A stretch of 42,790 nt of DNA from CBDUZS01 sp965371785 (lineage in GTDB: Bacteria > Fermentibacterota > Fermentibacteria > Fermentibacterales > JCC-6), in the NCBI GenBank assembly GCA_965371785.1, contig CBDUZS010000018.1, positions 1-42,790 of the forward strand, written 5' to 3'. The translations under genes were made by a program, and so were the position numbers. Each line of letters opens with the position of its first letter. Position 1 is the first letter of the stretch. The notes beneath the pieces were generated by a model. It saw only the letters and a program-made list of their open reading frames with translations. It did not search any database and had not been told where the DNA came from. Positions 7,343-16,597 of this stretch are shown here, piece after piece.

Positions 7343-9319
7343 TCAATCATCGAGAATTCTTCGCAGAGCATCCCTGTAGGATGCAGCCTTCTCGAACTCG
7401 AGATTCCTGGCGGCTTCGAGCATACTCTTTTCCAGGTAGGCTGCGGCGGCAGCCGGATCCGCCGGGATTCCGATGTCCTCCGAGGGTTCCTCACTCCTCC
7501 CTCTGACCATGTCCGCAATCGCGGTTACCCTGATTATCTCCTCCCTCGATTTGCGTATGCTGGTGGGTGTGATCCCGTGCTCCCTGTTGTAGGCCAGCTG
7601 TATGCTTCTCCTGCGGGAGGTCTCGTCCATCGCCCATCGCATGGAGTCGGTGATTCTGTCGGCGTACAGGATGACCCGCCCGGCCATATTCCTCGCGGCA
7701 CGCCCGGCGGTCTGGATAAGGCTGGTTCTCGAGCGGAGAAAGCCTTCCTTGTCGGCATCCAGAATGGCGACCATCCCGACCTCGGGCAGATCGAGCCCCT
7801 CCCTCAGAAGATTGACTCCCACGAGAACATCGAATTCGGCAAGTCTGAGATCCCGCAATATGGATACTCTCTCGAGCGCGTCTATCTCACTGTGAACGTA
7901 CCTCGCGGAAATATCCAGATCCTCCAGGTATCCGGTAAGCTCCTCGGCCATTCTCTTCGTAAGGGTGGTGACGAGTACGCGTTCCTTCGAATCTACAGCC
8001 TTGCGTATTTCTTCGACGAGATCGTCAACCTGTCCGGTGGCGGGTCTGACCAGCACATCGGGATCCACAAGCCCGGTCGGTCTGACTATCTGCTCGGCCA
8101 CGTTGCCGGAAAGCTCCAGCTCGAAAGGAGCAGGCGTAGCCGACATGCATATCTTCTGCCCGGTGTTCTCGATGAACTCATCGAGAAAGAGAGGTCTGTT
8201 GTCGAGGGCGGAGGGCAGGCGGAATCCATGTTCGACGAGTGTTTCCTTCCTGGATCTGTCACCCTTGTACATTCCCCGGATCTGCGGGATCGTCCTGTGA
8301 GATTCGTCTATGAACACCAGCATCTCCGAGCGAGGGAAGTAATCGAGAAGACATGAGGGGCGCTCCCCTTCCGACCTGCCGGAGAGATGCCTGCTGTAGT
8401 TCTCGATTCCCGAGCAGTATCCAGTCTCGGTGAGCAGTTCCAGATCGTACCTGGTTCTGGATTCGAGCCTCTGAGCCTCCAGCAGCTTTCCATGAAGTTT
8501 CAGATACGCAAGCCTTTCCTCGAGCTCTCTCTCCACCAGACCCAACGCCCTGTTAAGGCCTCTCTCGTCCAGGACGAAGTGTTTTGCGGGAAACAGGAGA
8601 GTGCTGTCCAGTGATCTGTTCACGTGCCCGGTGAGATGGTCTACCACGCTGATCGACTCGATCTCACTGCCGAAGAATTCGATCCGTAAACCCATATCAC
8701 TGTATGCGGGAACAACGTCCACCACGTCTCCCCTGACACGGAATCTGCCGCGGGTTACCGCGATGTCGTTCCTCGAGTACTGCATTCCCACAAGCGAGAT
8801 GAGAAACCGTTCCAGGTCCAGAGGCTGCCCCTTCTCGAGACTGAGGCCGATCGATCTGAACGTTTCAGGATTCCCGAGACCGTAGATACAGCTGACCGAG
8901 GCAACGACTATCACATCGCTTCTAGAGACGAGCGAGGCTGTGGCTCTGAGGCGCAGTCTGTCCAGCTCCTCGTTGAGATCGGCATCTTTCTCGATGTAGG
9001 TATCGCTGACGGGGAGATACGCTTCAGGCTGGTAGTAATCGTAGTAACTGACGAAGTACTCAACGGCGGCTTCGGGAAAAAACCCTCTCAGCTCACCGTA
9101 GAGCTGGGCTGCAAGTGTCTTGTTATGGCTTATCACAAGGGTCGGGCGTTGGGCGTTCTCGATGATCTTCGCCATCGTAAAAGTCTTGCCCGAGCCGGTG
9201 ACCCCGAGGAGTGTCTGCCACTCGAGGCCGCTCAGAAGCCCTTCTCCGAGACTGGCTATGGCAGCGGGTTGATCGCCCGCGGGCTCGAAGTCCGCCTCGA
9301 GAACGAATCTTTCCGACAA
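7343..9319 (-). CDS. uvrB: Excinuclease ABC subunit B
   Basis: UvrB, the damage-verifying helicase-like subunit of nucleotide excision repair; 658 residues, the usual length. Walker A GVTGSGKT lies at 39-46. The beta-hairpin region rich in tyrosines (YYDYYQPEAYLP, about 91-103) is the part that threads between DNA strands. DESHRTIPQI marks the helicase core, and the C-terminal UVR motif (about 625-657), which contacts UvrC, is complete. The start codon is TTG at 9319 with AAGGGA upstream inside the end of pheT, whose stop lies two bases before it. It is the last gene of the LysM-to-uvrB run on this strand. Confidence 0.98.
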   Translation of the reverse strand: MSERFVLEADFEPAGDQPAAIASLGEGLLSGLEWQTLLGVTGSGKTFTMAKIIENAQRPTLVISHNKTLAAQLYGELRGFFPEAAVEYFVSYYDYYQPEAYLPVSDTYIEKDADLNEELDRLRLRATASLVSRSDVIVVASVSCIYGLGNPETFRSIGLSLEKGQPLDLERFLISLVGMQYSRNDIAVTRGRFRVRGDVVDVVPAYSDMGLRIEFFGSEIESISVVDHLTGHVNRSLDSTLLFPAKHFVLDERGLNRALGLVERELEERLAYLKLHGKLLEAQRLESRTRYDLELLTETGYCSGIENYSRHLSGRSEGERPSCLLDYFPRSEMLVFIDESHRTIPQIRGMYKGDRSRKETLVEHGFRLPSALDNRPLFLDEFIENTGQKICMSATPAPFELELSGNVAEQIVRPTGLVDPDVLVRPATGQVDDLVEEIRKAVDSKERVLVTTLTKRMAEELTGYLEDLDISARYVHSEIDALERVSILRDLRLAEFDVLVGVNLLREGLDLPEVGMVAILDADKEGFLRSRTSLIQTAGRAARNMAGRVILYADRITDSMRWAMDETSRRRSIQLAYNREHGITPTSIRKSREEIIRVTAIADMVRGRSEEPSEDIGIPADPAAAAAYLEKSMLEAARNLEFEKAASYRDALRRILDD

Positions 9320-9321
9320 AG

Positions 9322-10989
9322 TTATCCCTTAAGGCAGTCGATGCCGATCTCGAAGCCCGAGGCCGGTCTGCCGATCCCCCAGCCGGTCAGGATCGACGGG
9401 TTGTACTCACCGATTACACCGCAGTCTTCGCCGTCGATGAGCACCGAGGCAGCCCTGCCCGGAATGAAACGGCTATCCAGTACTGGTTCGAGTTCGAGAT
9501 CGAGACCTCTGGCATGACAGAGCGCTCCCAGGATCGAATGGGCGTCTCCGAAATCGGCTTCGTTCCAGCAGATCAGAACACCGAGAAGCATCCCGGTTCG
9601 GCAGAATCCGTCCTTGCCTCCGGTAAGAACCTCGCCGACTTCAAAGATTCTGTGGGGGTAAGCCGCATGAGCGCTGGCGCTCTCCACTTCGAGCAGACCG
9701 GGCAGAAGGCTGTTCCGGACCACGCCGAATTCGGCGGTCATGGGGTTGCGTATCTCCAGAAGAACTCCCGGTGTAGCGGATCTGTCGACGATCTTCTCGC
9801 GACTTCCCAGAACGGGTCTCAATATTTCCTCGCAGCCCGCGCCGATGAGAACCAGCCTTACTTCATCACAGAGGTCCTCTATCGGAGCCGAACGTCCAAC
9901 GGTGAACTCCGACGGGAGCTCTGGTTCGAAAGCGCTCAACCCCATGCTGATCGCTATATCCTCGATCAGGTCTCTTCCATGGATTCCATCGTGCCTGTAA
10001 GGCGGGAGAACCCCCTCAACGACACCATCCTCCACCGAGCAGGAGACGTAATCCATCCGCTCGAGGCAATGAATAATCTCATCGTCCCGCGGGAGCCTGC
10101 CGAGAATTTTTTCGATTTCACTCTTCCGGGCCGACATCCTGTCTCCGTACAGGAGAGGAGTCGTGATTTCGGAACCACCGCAAGGGAGTTCGAAACCGTA
10201 AGCGACTCTGACGGGCTCGATCAATGCGCCCCTGTCCTGCATGTTGCATGCAAGAATGGTAGCGGTCAGTTGAACGGTATGCCAGTCGGTTCCCGTGACC
10301 TCGCAGAAGATATCCGAGTCACCTGGCCTCAGGCGGCCGGTTGACCGGCTGTTGATGATCGGCGGGAAGGAGAGGATGCTGCCTGCGGAATCCTCGATAA
10401 CCGGGTAGGCGCTGGAATCCGCGAGAAGGTGCGCGTACGTCTTACCGGTCTCGGTATCGGAGAGAACCTCTTCCAGTGAGAACTCCCTTTCCTCGCCGAG
10501 AGGAACGAAAGAGCATTCGGAGCCGGCTGCCCGGTAGTGGATTGGAAAGCTGATATCTCGAAGCCTGTAGAAACCGATTGCAGCGGTTTTTCTCTTCCTG
10601 CCGAACGAAGTCGCCAGTTTCTCCTGAACGGTAATCAGTGCTTCGAGACCATCCTCATCCGGAGCCCAGCCGCGGGCTGTGAATCCTGCGATGTACGGTC
10701 TTACGTCCCGCAGCCCGGAATCGACACGGATTTCCCCGGCTGGAGATGGAAGATCGGCAAGATGGAGCTCACTGCCTTTCTCCATACAGCGAAGCCCTCT
10801 TGCGATTCCCTCCAGACACCATAGATCGGGTCTGTTCGTGTCGTTCAGCTCTATCTTCAGATAATCACCATCGGAGCAATCCAGTTCCGCTTTCAGGACG
10901 GACAGCTTCTCCTCGAGCAGATCGTCCGGGATATCGTTCATTCCGGCAAGGGAGAGGAGATCCCTTCTGCTCAACTCTACTTTTGGCAC
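9322..10989 (-). CDS. pheT: Phenylalanyl-tRNA synthetase beta subunit, archaeal/eukaryotic type
   Basis: Beta chain of phenylalanyl-tRNA synthetase, 555 residues. Typical bacterial PheT is about 800 residues with an N-terminal EMAP-type tRNA-binding domain and a C-terminal anticodon-binding domain; both are absent, and the length and layout match the archaeal/eukaryotic form. Recognisable features are KIELNDTNRPDLWCLEGIARGL (about 45-66), FPPIINSRSTG (B5-like region) and the catalytic-like core with RNPMTAEFGVVRNSLLPGLL. The start codon is GTG at 10989, preceded by AAGGGA, and it overlaps the pheS stop by 13 bases, so the two subunits are translationally coupled. uvrB follows after two bases. 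Confidence 0.94.
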   Translation of the reverse strand: MPKVELSRRDLLSLAGMNDIPDDLLEEKLSVLKAELDCSDGDYLKIELNDTNRPDLWCLEGIARGLRCMEKGSELHLADLPSPAGEIRVDSGLRDVRPYIAGFTARGWAPDEDGLEALITVQEKLATSFGRKRKTAAIGFYRLRDISFPIHYRAAGSECSFVPLGEEREFSLEEVLSDTETGKTYAHLLADSSAYPVIEDSAGSILSFPPIINSRSTGRLRPGDSDIFCEVTGTDWHTVQLTATILACNMQDRGALIEPVRVAYGFELPCGGSEITTPLLYGDRMSARKSEIEKILGRLPRDDEIIHCLERMDYVSCSVEDGVVEGVLPPYRHDGIHGRDLIEDIAISMGLSAFEPELPSEFTVGRSAPIEDLCDEVRLVLIGAGCEEILRPVLGSREKIVDRSATPGVLLEIRNPMTAEFGVVRNSLLPGLLEVESASAHAAYPHRIFEVGEVLTGGKDGFCRTGMLLGVLICWNEADFGDAHSILGALCHARGLDLELEPVLDSRFIPGRAASVLIDGEDCGVIGEYNPSILTGWGIGRPASGFEIGIDCLKG

Positions 10990-12566
10990 GTCTGAGTCCC
11001 TTCGGTTCCGGAGGGAGACAGCAGCTGATCAGGCCTCGAAGTCATCTGTCTCAGCACCGAGAGATCACCGCAAAAGAGATCCCTTATGTCATCCAGTCCG
11101 AGTGCCAGCATCGCCATCCTGTCGAGTCCGAGACCCCAGGCAATGACCGGAACATCCACTCCCAGGGGAGTACATACTTCTTCCCTGAAGAGCCCTGCAC
11201 CTCCCAGTTCGATCCACCCCAGGCGGGGGTGCCTTACATGCATTTCAACGGAAGGCTCCGTGAACGGGAAGTAGGCAGGCAGGAACTTGTACTCCGCAGC
11301 CCCTGCAATCTCCTCCGCGAACAGCTTGAGCAGCCCCAGCAGATTCTTGAGACTGGTCTCTTCGCTGAGAACGATCCCCTCTATCTGAAAGAAGTCCGGA
11401 AGGTGTGTGGCATCCACCTGATCGTAACGGAAGCATCTGGCAATACCGAAGTACTTGCCCGGAACTGCAGGGTTCGATGCGAGACACCTGACGGACAGGG
11501 AGGTTCCCTGAGAGCGCAGTACAGCCTGCAGGGCACGTTTCCTGTCGAAGGTGTACTCCCATCCCCTCCCTCCTGTTTCTCCCCCGTTCTCATGGACTTC
11601 GGCCACTACATCGATGAGCGATTCCGGAGGAGGAGGGACAATCCCGTCGAGGAAGTAGGCATCGTGTATGTCTCTTGCGGGATGGAACTGGGGCATGAAG
11701 AGAGCATCGTTGTTCCAGAATTCGTTCTCAGCCAGGGACCCCCTCATCTCGGTGAATCCCATGGCAGTGAATTTCTTTCTGACGATATCGAGGAACTGTC
11801 TGTAAGGATGCAGCCTCCCCATGTGGATCCTGGAGGGCGGGATATCGACCTTGTACTTGCGGAACCTTGCCTCCCTCCAAGAACCGTCTGACAGTATTCC
11901 CGGGGTCAGGCTGCCTGTCGTCGCGGTTCTCAGCGAGGACTCGAGCGCATCGCGTCCTTCGTCGGTTAGTTCCAGCCTTGAATGCGTTTTCTCGACGAGT
12001 ACGAACTCCGCTCTGTTCTTGCCCCTCTTCGGGCTTCTGCTCCTGACGAAATCCGCGACGTCTTCAGGAAGAACCGCGAAATCGACGATATCGCCATTGT
12101 TCAAAGGCTCGTACACGTATTCGATCACACGGCGAAATACACCGGCCTTCTCGTCATTGAGCGTGAGACAGCCGTCATCCCCCCTTACGACGGCACCGGC
12201 TTTTGTGAGAGCACCGAGCGCGGTTCCCCACTGAGCCCTGTCATACGTCAGGTCTTCCTGGATATCCTGCAAGGTGACGGCAGAAGCGGTGAGCTTGCTC
12301 TCGAGAAAAGCCTGATACGGTGTATAGGTATTCTCCCTGCGGTACTCCACCCCTACCGGCCCCAGTTCTACGGTCGTCTCCACTTCCCGTGAAACCTCAC
12401 GGATGAGCTTTCTGGACAGAAGCCACTGGGATGCTCTTCTGTAAGAGCCTTCGTCAGGGAGTTCGCTTCCCTCTATTATTTCTGTTTCGGAACTGGTTCC
12501 ATTCCTCGAGAGGAAGACCAGCAGCTGACGCTCGAGGGGATGGAGATCCTGTGACTCGGTCACCAT
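10977..12566 (-). CDS. pheS: Phenylalanyl-tRNA synthetase alpha subunit, archaeal/eukaryotic type
   Basis: Catalytic alpha chain of phenylalanyl-tRNA synthetase, 529 residues against about 340 for usual bacterial PheS. The extra N-terminal part (about 1-230) contains winged-helix-like segments (FLSRNGTSSETEIIEGSELP and later ones), as in archaeal and eukaryotic enzymes. The class II core follows: FWNNDALFMPQFHPARD, the motif 2 region with RCFRYDQVDATHLPDFFQIEG, and motif 3 GLGLDRMAML near the C-terminus. The ATG at 12566 overlaps the stop of the caspase-like gene by seven bases (ATGGTGA), and the 3' end overlaps pheT by 13 bases. The set therefore behaves as one translational unit. Confidence 0.95.
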   Translation of the reverse strand: MVTESQDLHPLERQLLVFLSRNGTSSETEIIEGSELPDEGSYRRASQWLLSRKLIREVSREVETTVELGPVGVEYRRENTYTPYQAFLESKLTASAVTLQDIQEDLTYDRAQWGTALGALTKAGAVVRGDDGCLTLNDEKAGVFRRVIEYVYEPLNNGDIVDFAVLPEDVADFVRSRSPKRGKNRAEFVLVEKTHSRLELTDEGRDALESSLRTATTGSLTPGILSDGSWREARFRKYKVDIPPSRIHMGRLHPYRQFLDIVRKKFTAMGFTEMRGSLAENEFWNNDALFMPQFHPARDIHDAYFLDGIVPPPPESLIDVVAEVHENGGETGGRGWEYTFDRKRALQAVLRSQGTSLSVRCLASNPAVPGKYFGIARCFRYDQVDATHLPDFFQIEGIVLSEETSLKNLLGLLKLFAEEIAGAAEYKFLPAYFPFTEPSVEMHVRHPRLGWIELGGAGLFREEVCTPLGVDVPVIAWGLGLDRMAMLALGLDDIRDLFCGDLSVLRQMTSRPDQLLSPSGTEGTQTCQK

Positions 12567-14914
12567 GTGTCTTTCCCATCATTGACCAGCCAGAGTTGAA
12601 GGTCTTCCGACAGGAACATTCCCTGCTCGGGTCTCGGAACCCTGTTCTCTCCCTTCAGAACCGCCCCGCAATCCGGGCACATCGCAGAACCGCTTAAAAG
12701 TTCCGCATCGCAATCGGGACAGATCCTCTGAAGGCGCTCATCCACGTAATCGGTCAGTTCAGCTGCCGAGACCACTCCGTCATGATCTCCATCGGCGCCG
12801 CCCCTGCAGCCCTCCAGGAGAATCGGGGTGAGAACCCTCTCGCTGACACTTCTGTCCTCTCTGGCGGCGGTGAGGATGAGAACGTTGGAACCGGGGGAGA
12901 AATCGTTCACGAGCCCACCGGAGTTGCAGGCATCTACGAACAGGAGAACCGGGGCCGATGCATGTTCGGCGATCACTTCTGCCAGCCAGTCGTCTTCGAT
13001 GTCTTCGTCGTAAAGGCAGATGCACTCGTTTGCGGAGTCGAGTTCCTCCGCGCCTCCCGAGCCGGGTTCGTACTGGGTTCCGTGACCGCTGAAGAAGACC
13101 ACTACCCTGTCTTCGGCTCCGGCTCTGGAGAGGAGTTCCCGCAGGGAGTTCCTGAAAGCATCGGCCGTTGCCATGGCATCGACCAGGAGAATGACATGAT
13201 CGGAGGGAATGCCCTGATCGACCGTAAGGAAGGAGTAGAAATCAAGAGCATCCATACTCGCCCTGCTCAGGACGTCGACGGATGCCTCGTAGCCGCTGAT
13301 ACCGGCCAGCAGAGCCCACGTCTCGGTATCTCCGGAACCCTGGCTCAGAAGGGCTCTCGGAATCTGCTGGATGCTAAGGGAATACCCTCCCTCGCTGTCC
13401 CTTCCATAACCGTAGACGGTGACCCCGAAGATCGTGCCCTTCATTGCGTTCAGAGCAACCGATTCGTCGCCTGCGTCGTCGACGCTGCTCAGCCATCCCT
13501 CGGCTGTGAGATCGTAATTCTCACCTGAAACGAGCATGTCCAGATCGGTTTCACGTTCTTCTCCCTCGAGTCTTATGACCAGTATGGCGTCATCGGCAGC
13601 AGTTACGGTGTAGAATGCCTCGTGTACTTCATCCCCGATTTCACCTCTTACGTGACCGTCGACATTCGGGGGTGAGAGGGGTGATATCGAAAGAGTGCAC
13701 GCACCTGCTCTGTCCGTCTCTTGAAAGTATGGATAGAGCCAGACCGTATCATCCTCTCCTATCCAGGCAAGGAAGCGCTCATCACCACGTTCGGTCGAGA
13801 AAACGATCGATGGCTCGCCGGAATTCCTGAACAGGCTGACCTCACCGTCTCTCAGCTTATCGAAAATTGCCTCGATAACGAAGAAGCCTTCGTCACCAGG
13901 TGTGAACCCGACCGGAGGATCCTCTCCCGCATGCTGAACAACCGACGATGCCGTTTCCATCCCGGTCACGGCAAGAGGTTCTACTGAAAGAGAAAAACGC
14001 AGTCTGTCGGCATCTGCGAAATCCCAGGCAACCACCTGGGCAACAACGGCCTCGTTTCCGGGAGGCAGGAGAAGAGTTTCGTCGGCAGAATATGACGAAG
14101 CGCTCCAGAGATTCTCTCCGTTGCTGTCCATCACGTGGAGATCGATATCCGCGCCGGGCTCCCCGCAGGAGAGATGCAGGAATGCGGTCTCCCGATGTGG
14201 AGCTATCAGAACACGAGAGATTGCGTTGTCGGATTCCAGGAGACCGGTCCAGATACCATCGAGCCGCCTGAAGTCGCCGATTCTGCTGGCCTCGAGGATG
14301 TACTCGCCGCTGCCGCTCTTGTTGTACCTGCTTACCACGACCGTAAGGGTCTCGGCCGGCAGCGCGTTGAACAGGACTTTTTCGTTTCCGTCTCCCGAGT
14401 ATCCGGCGGTCCAGATGTTCATGCGCGGACCGTAGACTTCCAGGTCGAGGTCAGTGGTGCTTTCACCCGTCAGGGCAAGCTGCCAGCGGCCCCTCGATGA
14501 GGGTACGAACGTGTACGCTCGAGCCATCCTCGAAACGGGGAGAACCCCTTCGGCTGGTCCGGAAGAACCGAGTGTCGTGACAGGCTCCTCGTCGACGTAA
14601 AGCGTCAACAGGCCGGAGCCGACCATATCCACCCTGACGTTGAACCAGTAATCCGAGAACGCTGATACGAGCGCTTCCTCTCCGGGTGACGTGGCCACCA
14701 GCAGATCCCCGGAATCATCGTACACTGCCAGGTGTGCCGGTAAATCGGTCGAAATGCGAAGGCAGATGTAGTCGTCTTCCAGAATCCTGACCCATCCGTA
14801 ACCATCGCCGGCCGGTGTGATGAGAGCGGACTCACCGGCAGTGAGTGTCGGGATGTCTCCTGGGTCGGGAAGCACAACAAGGATCAGAGCGTACAGTATG
14901 GATACAGGATACAC
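12560..14914 (-). CDS. Secreted caspase-like (peptidase C14 clan) protein with beta-domains, EF-hand-like loop and zinc-ribbon
   Basis: A 784-residue protein. It starts with a hydrophobic leader (YPVSILYALILVVL), followed by several beta-rich segments of about 100 residues resembling bacterial pre-peptidase (PPC-like) domains. These repeat phrases such as LDLEVYGP, IDLHVMDSNG and TDLDMLVSG. A caspase/metacaspase-type domain begins near 530 (WALLAGISGY). Its catalytic dyad is His611 in FFSGHGTQ and Cys663 in DACNSGG. DGDHDGVVSAAEL (about 709-721) looks like a calcium-binding EF-hand loop, and CPDCDAEL...CPDCGA (about 732-751) like a zinc ribbon. The GTG start at 14914 is preferred over an ATG 18 bases upstream because GGAGG lies five bases before it. 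Cleavage of Arg/Lys sites is a family-based guess. The stop overlaps pheS. Confidence 0.85.
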   Translation of the reverse strand: MYPVSILYALILVVLPDPGDIPTLTAGESALITPAGDGYGWVRILEDDYICLRISTDLPAHLAVYDDSGDLLVATSPGEEALVSAFSDYWFNVRVDMVGSGLLTLYVDEEPVTTLGSSGPAEGVLPVSRMARAYTFVPSSRGRWQLALTGESTTDLDLEVYGPRMNIWTAGYSGDGNEKVLFNALPAETLTVVVSRYNKSGSGEYILEASRIGDFRRLDGIWTGLLESDNAISRVLIAPHRETAFLHLSCGEPGADIDLHVMDSNGENLWSASSYSADETLLLPPGNEAVVAQVVAWDFADADRLRFSLSVEPLAVTGMETASSVVQHAGEDPPVGFTPGDEGFFVIEAIFDKLRDGEVSLFRNSGEPSIVFSTERGDERFLAWIGEDDTVWLYPYFQETDRAGACTLSISPLSPPNVDGHVRGEIGDEVHEAFYTVTAADDAILVIRLEGEERETDLDMLVSGENYDLTAEGWLSSVDDAGDESVALNAMKGTIFGVTVYGYGRDSEGGYSLSIQQIPRALLSQGSGDTETWALLAGISGYEASVDVLSRASMDALDFYSFLTVDQGIPSDHVILLVDAMATADAFRNSLRELLSRAGAEDRVVVFFSGHGTQYEPGSGGAEELDSANECICLYDEDIEDDWLAEVIAEHASAPVLLFVDACNSGGLVNDFSPGSNVLILTAAREDRSVSERVLTPILLEGCRGGADGDHDGVVSAAELTDYVDERLQRICPDCDAELLSGSAMCPDCGAVLKGENRVPRPEQGMFLSEDLQLWLVNDGKDTW

Positions 14915-14919
14915 GACAA

Positions 14920-14924
14920 CCTCC
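14920..14924 (-). promoter_or_regulatory. Ribosome binding site that sets the caspase-like start
   Basis: A perfect GGAGG on the minus strand, five bases upstream of the GTG at 14914. The ATG at 14932 lacks such a site, so the GTG is the better start. Confidence 0.6.
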
Positions 14925-14981
14925 AGAAGCATACATTACAGGCAAACATACACCTCGGGGCAGTTGCCTGCCAGAATTAAT

Positions 14982-15704
14982 CTATTGACTGTCCGTCGAC
15001 TTCAGGAATGCTTCGGCAAACGACTCGAAATCCTCTGTGCCCCTCCCGGAACCTGCTGCCTGAAGCACTACCGTAACCAGATCGAAGGCTACCAGGAGGC
15101 AGTAGCCCAGCAGTGCCCGGTTCATGGTGAGCACTGCGGGCACGACCTGTCCCGGGTAGTGGAGATGAAGGCTGAAGGTCTCATCTGCGGACATTCCCGG
15201 TACGTGGTACAGCCTGTGAGGCCAGACGGAGAAGCAGACCCGCAAGGCAGGATGAAATCTGTCAGGGGATCTGAAAAGAGCCATCATGAGATCGGAGTCA
15301 CCGCCGACGTGATGGATTGCAGCCCTTATCTCGCTCCGAGTGCGTGGCGTACCCACGCCCGGGCATGGTATCCGGGTGATGAAATCGATTCCATCATCCC
15401 TCGGATACCCGAGTTCGAGCAGTGCTGAGGCTTCCATCTGAGCTGCAAGAAAGAGATCGGATGCTCCTCTGGGTGCAAGGGATGAGGAGACTTCAGCCTC
15501 CTCGGGCCAGAGATTGATCTCCCTGAACAGGTTCCTGATGCGGCTTCCCGAAGGTGTCCTGGATATTTCCCTTACCAGACGTTTGAGCGCGGAGAATTGT
15601 GGGATCCAGACCGAGGAGGTTCTTCCGCCTGACCAGAGAGCCATCTGGTAGAGCGCCTCGGCGACATCCTCATGAGATTCGAAGACCGATGAGAGTCTCA
15701 GCAT
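14982..15704 (-). CDS. Conserved-looking protein of unknown function
   Basis: A 240-residue protein that I do not recognise. It is mostly helical in appearance, with an Arg-rich central part (VGTPRTRSEIRAAIHHVGGDSDLMMALF) and a hydrophobic stretch near 195-220 (LLGYCLLVAFDLVTVVLQAA) that could be a membrane segment. The ATG at 15704 overlaps the stop of the Xer recombinase gene by seven bases, which suggests translational coupling. The caspase-like gene follows after 67 bases. A role linked to either neighbour is possible, but nothing in the sequence shows it. Confidence 0.65.
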   Translation of the reverse strand: MLRLSSVFESHEDVAEALYQMALWSGGRTSSVWIPQFSALKRLVREISRTPSGSRIRNLFREINLWPEEAEVSSSLAPRGASDLFLAAQMEASALLELGYPRDDGIDFITRIPCPGVGTPRTRSEIRAAIHHVGGDSDLMMALFRSPDRFHPALRVCFSVWPHRLYHVPGMSADETFSLHLHYPGQVVPAVLTMNRALLGYCLLVAFDLVTVVLQAAGSGRGTEDFESFAEAFLKSTDSQ

Positions 15705-16597
15705 CTCGAAGCCCTGGGATGGAACGTGAGAAGCACCTCGCTGAGATAGGTCCTGTCAACACTAGTATAGATCTCCGTGGTTCTGATGTCCGAATGCCCC
15801 AGCAGTTCCTGGACCACTCTGAGATCGGCACCGCCCTGAAGGAGGTGGGTCGCGAACGAATGCCTGAGTATGTGCGGGTAGACTTTCTCTGCCAGACCTG
15901 CCCTGAGTCCTGCCTGCTTCACGATGTTCCAGACCGTCATTCGGGAAAGAGACTTTCCCCTTTTCGTCAGAAAAAGAGCGGTTGCGCTACCGGAACCACA
16001 CAATGAAGACCTGGCGGTATCAACATAGAGTCTCAGCCATTTAGCGGCTTCTCCCCCGATTGGCACAATCCTCTCCTTTGAGCCTTTTCCCAGCGGTCTG
16101 ACGTACATCTCTTCGAGAAAGAGCCGCTCAACGGTCATGCCGGTAAGCTCACTCTCGCGCAGACCCGCTCCGTAAGCCAGCTCGAGCAGCGCCCGGTTTC
16201 TTATCGCCAGCGGGGATTCGTCTCCCCATGCTTCCACCAGCCGGGTCACCTGCGACACCGAGAGTGCATGGGGAAGCTTCCGCGAACCCCGTGGTGAAAC
16301 CAGCAGGGCGGATGGATCGTCATCTCTCCTTCCCTCCCTCACCAGGAAGCCGAAGAATCCCCTCATCGATGATCGTTTCCGGGATACCGTTCCCGCAGAA
16401 CATCCACTCTGCGAAATGAAATTGAGGAACTCGGAAAGGTCATCGGTTCCTGCTGCTTCCAGAGAAACGGCCCTGTCGCCGGACCGGAGATATTCCTCGA
16501 CCTGCCCGAGGTCTCTGGAATATGCCGCTACCGTTCTCTCGGAGAGGGCTTTTTCCAGCGCGATGTAGTCCAGGAAACTGTCGAGGGCTTCACTCAT
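15698..16597 (-). CDS. xerD: Tyrosine recombinase of the XerC/XerD family
   Basis: A 299-residue tyrosine recombinase, the normal Xer length. The N-terminal SAM-like DNA-binding domain begins SFLDYIALEKALSERTVAAYSRDL. The catalytic set is complete: Arg in GLRESEL, Lys in GKGSKER, His-x-x-Arg in HILRHSFATHLL, His in LLGHSDIRTT and the nucleophile Tyr in TEIYTSV. Such enzymes resolve chromosome dimers at dif sites with FtsK; XerC versus XerD cannot be settled from one sequence, and a mobile-element integrase is less likely given length and context. The start at 16597 is preferred because ATGA overlaps the upstream stop; an ATG at 16612 is also in frame. Neither has a strong ribosome site. Confidence 0.9.
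   Translation of the reverse strand: MSEALDSFLDYIALEKALSERTVAAYSRDLGQVEEYLRSGDRAVSLEAAGTDDLSEFLNFISQSGCSAGTVSRKRSSMRGFFGFLVREGRRDDDPSALLVSPRGSRKLPHALSVSQVTRLVEAWGDESPLAIRNRALLELAYGAGLRESELTGMTVERLFLEEMYVRPLGKGSKERIVPIGGEAAKWLRLYVDTARSSLCGSGSATALFLTKRGKSLSRMTVWNIVKQAGLRAGLAEKVYPHILRHSFATHLLQGGADLRVVQELLGHSDIRTTEIYTSVDRTYLSEVLLTFHPRASRC

Noticed and set aside
14933..14975. Hairpin CAGGCAA/TTGCCTG in the leader of the caspase-like gene
   Set aside because: Seven-base stem with an 18-base loop and no T run; too weak to call a regulator or terminator.
15698..16597. Integrase of a mobile element
   Set aside because: Length, motif spacing and the operon with LysM and other housekeeping genes fit a chromosomal Xer enzyme; no att-like repeats were seen.
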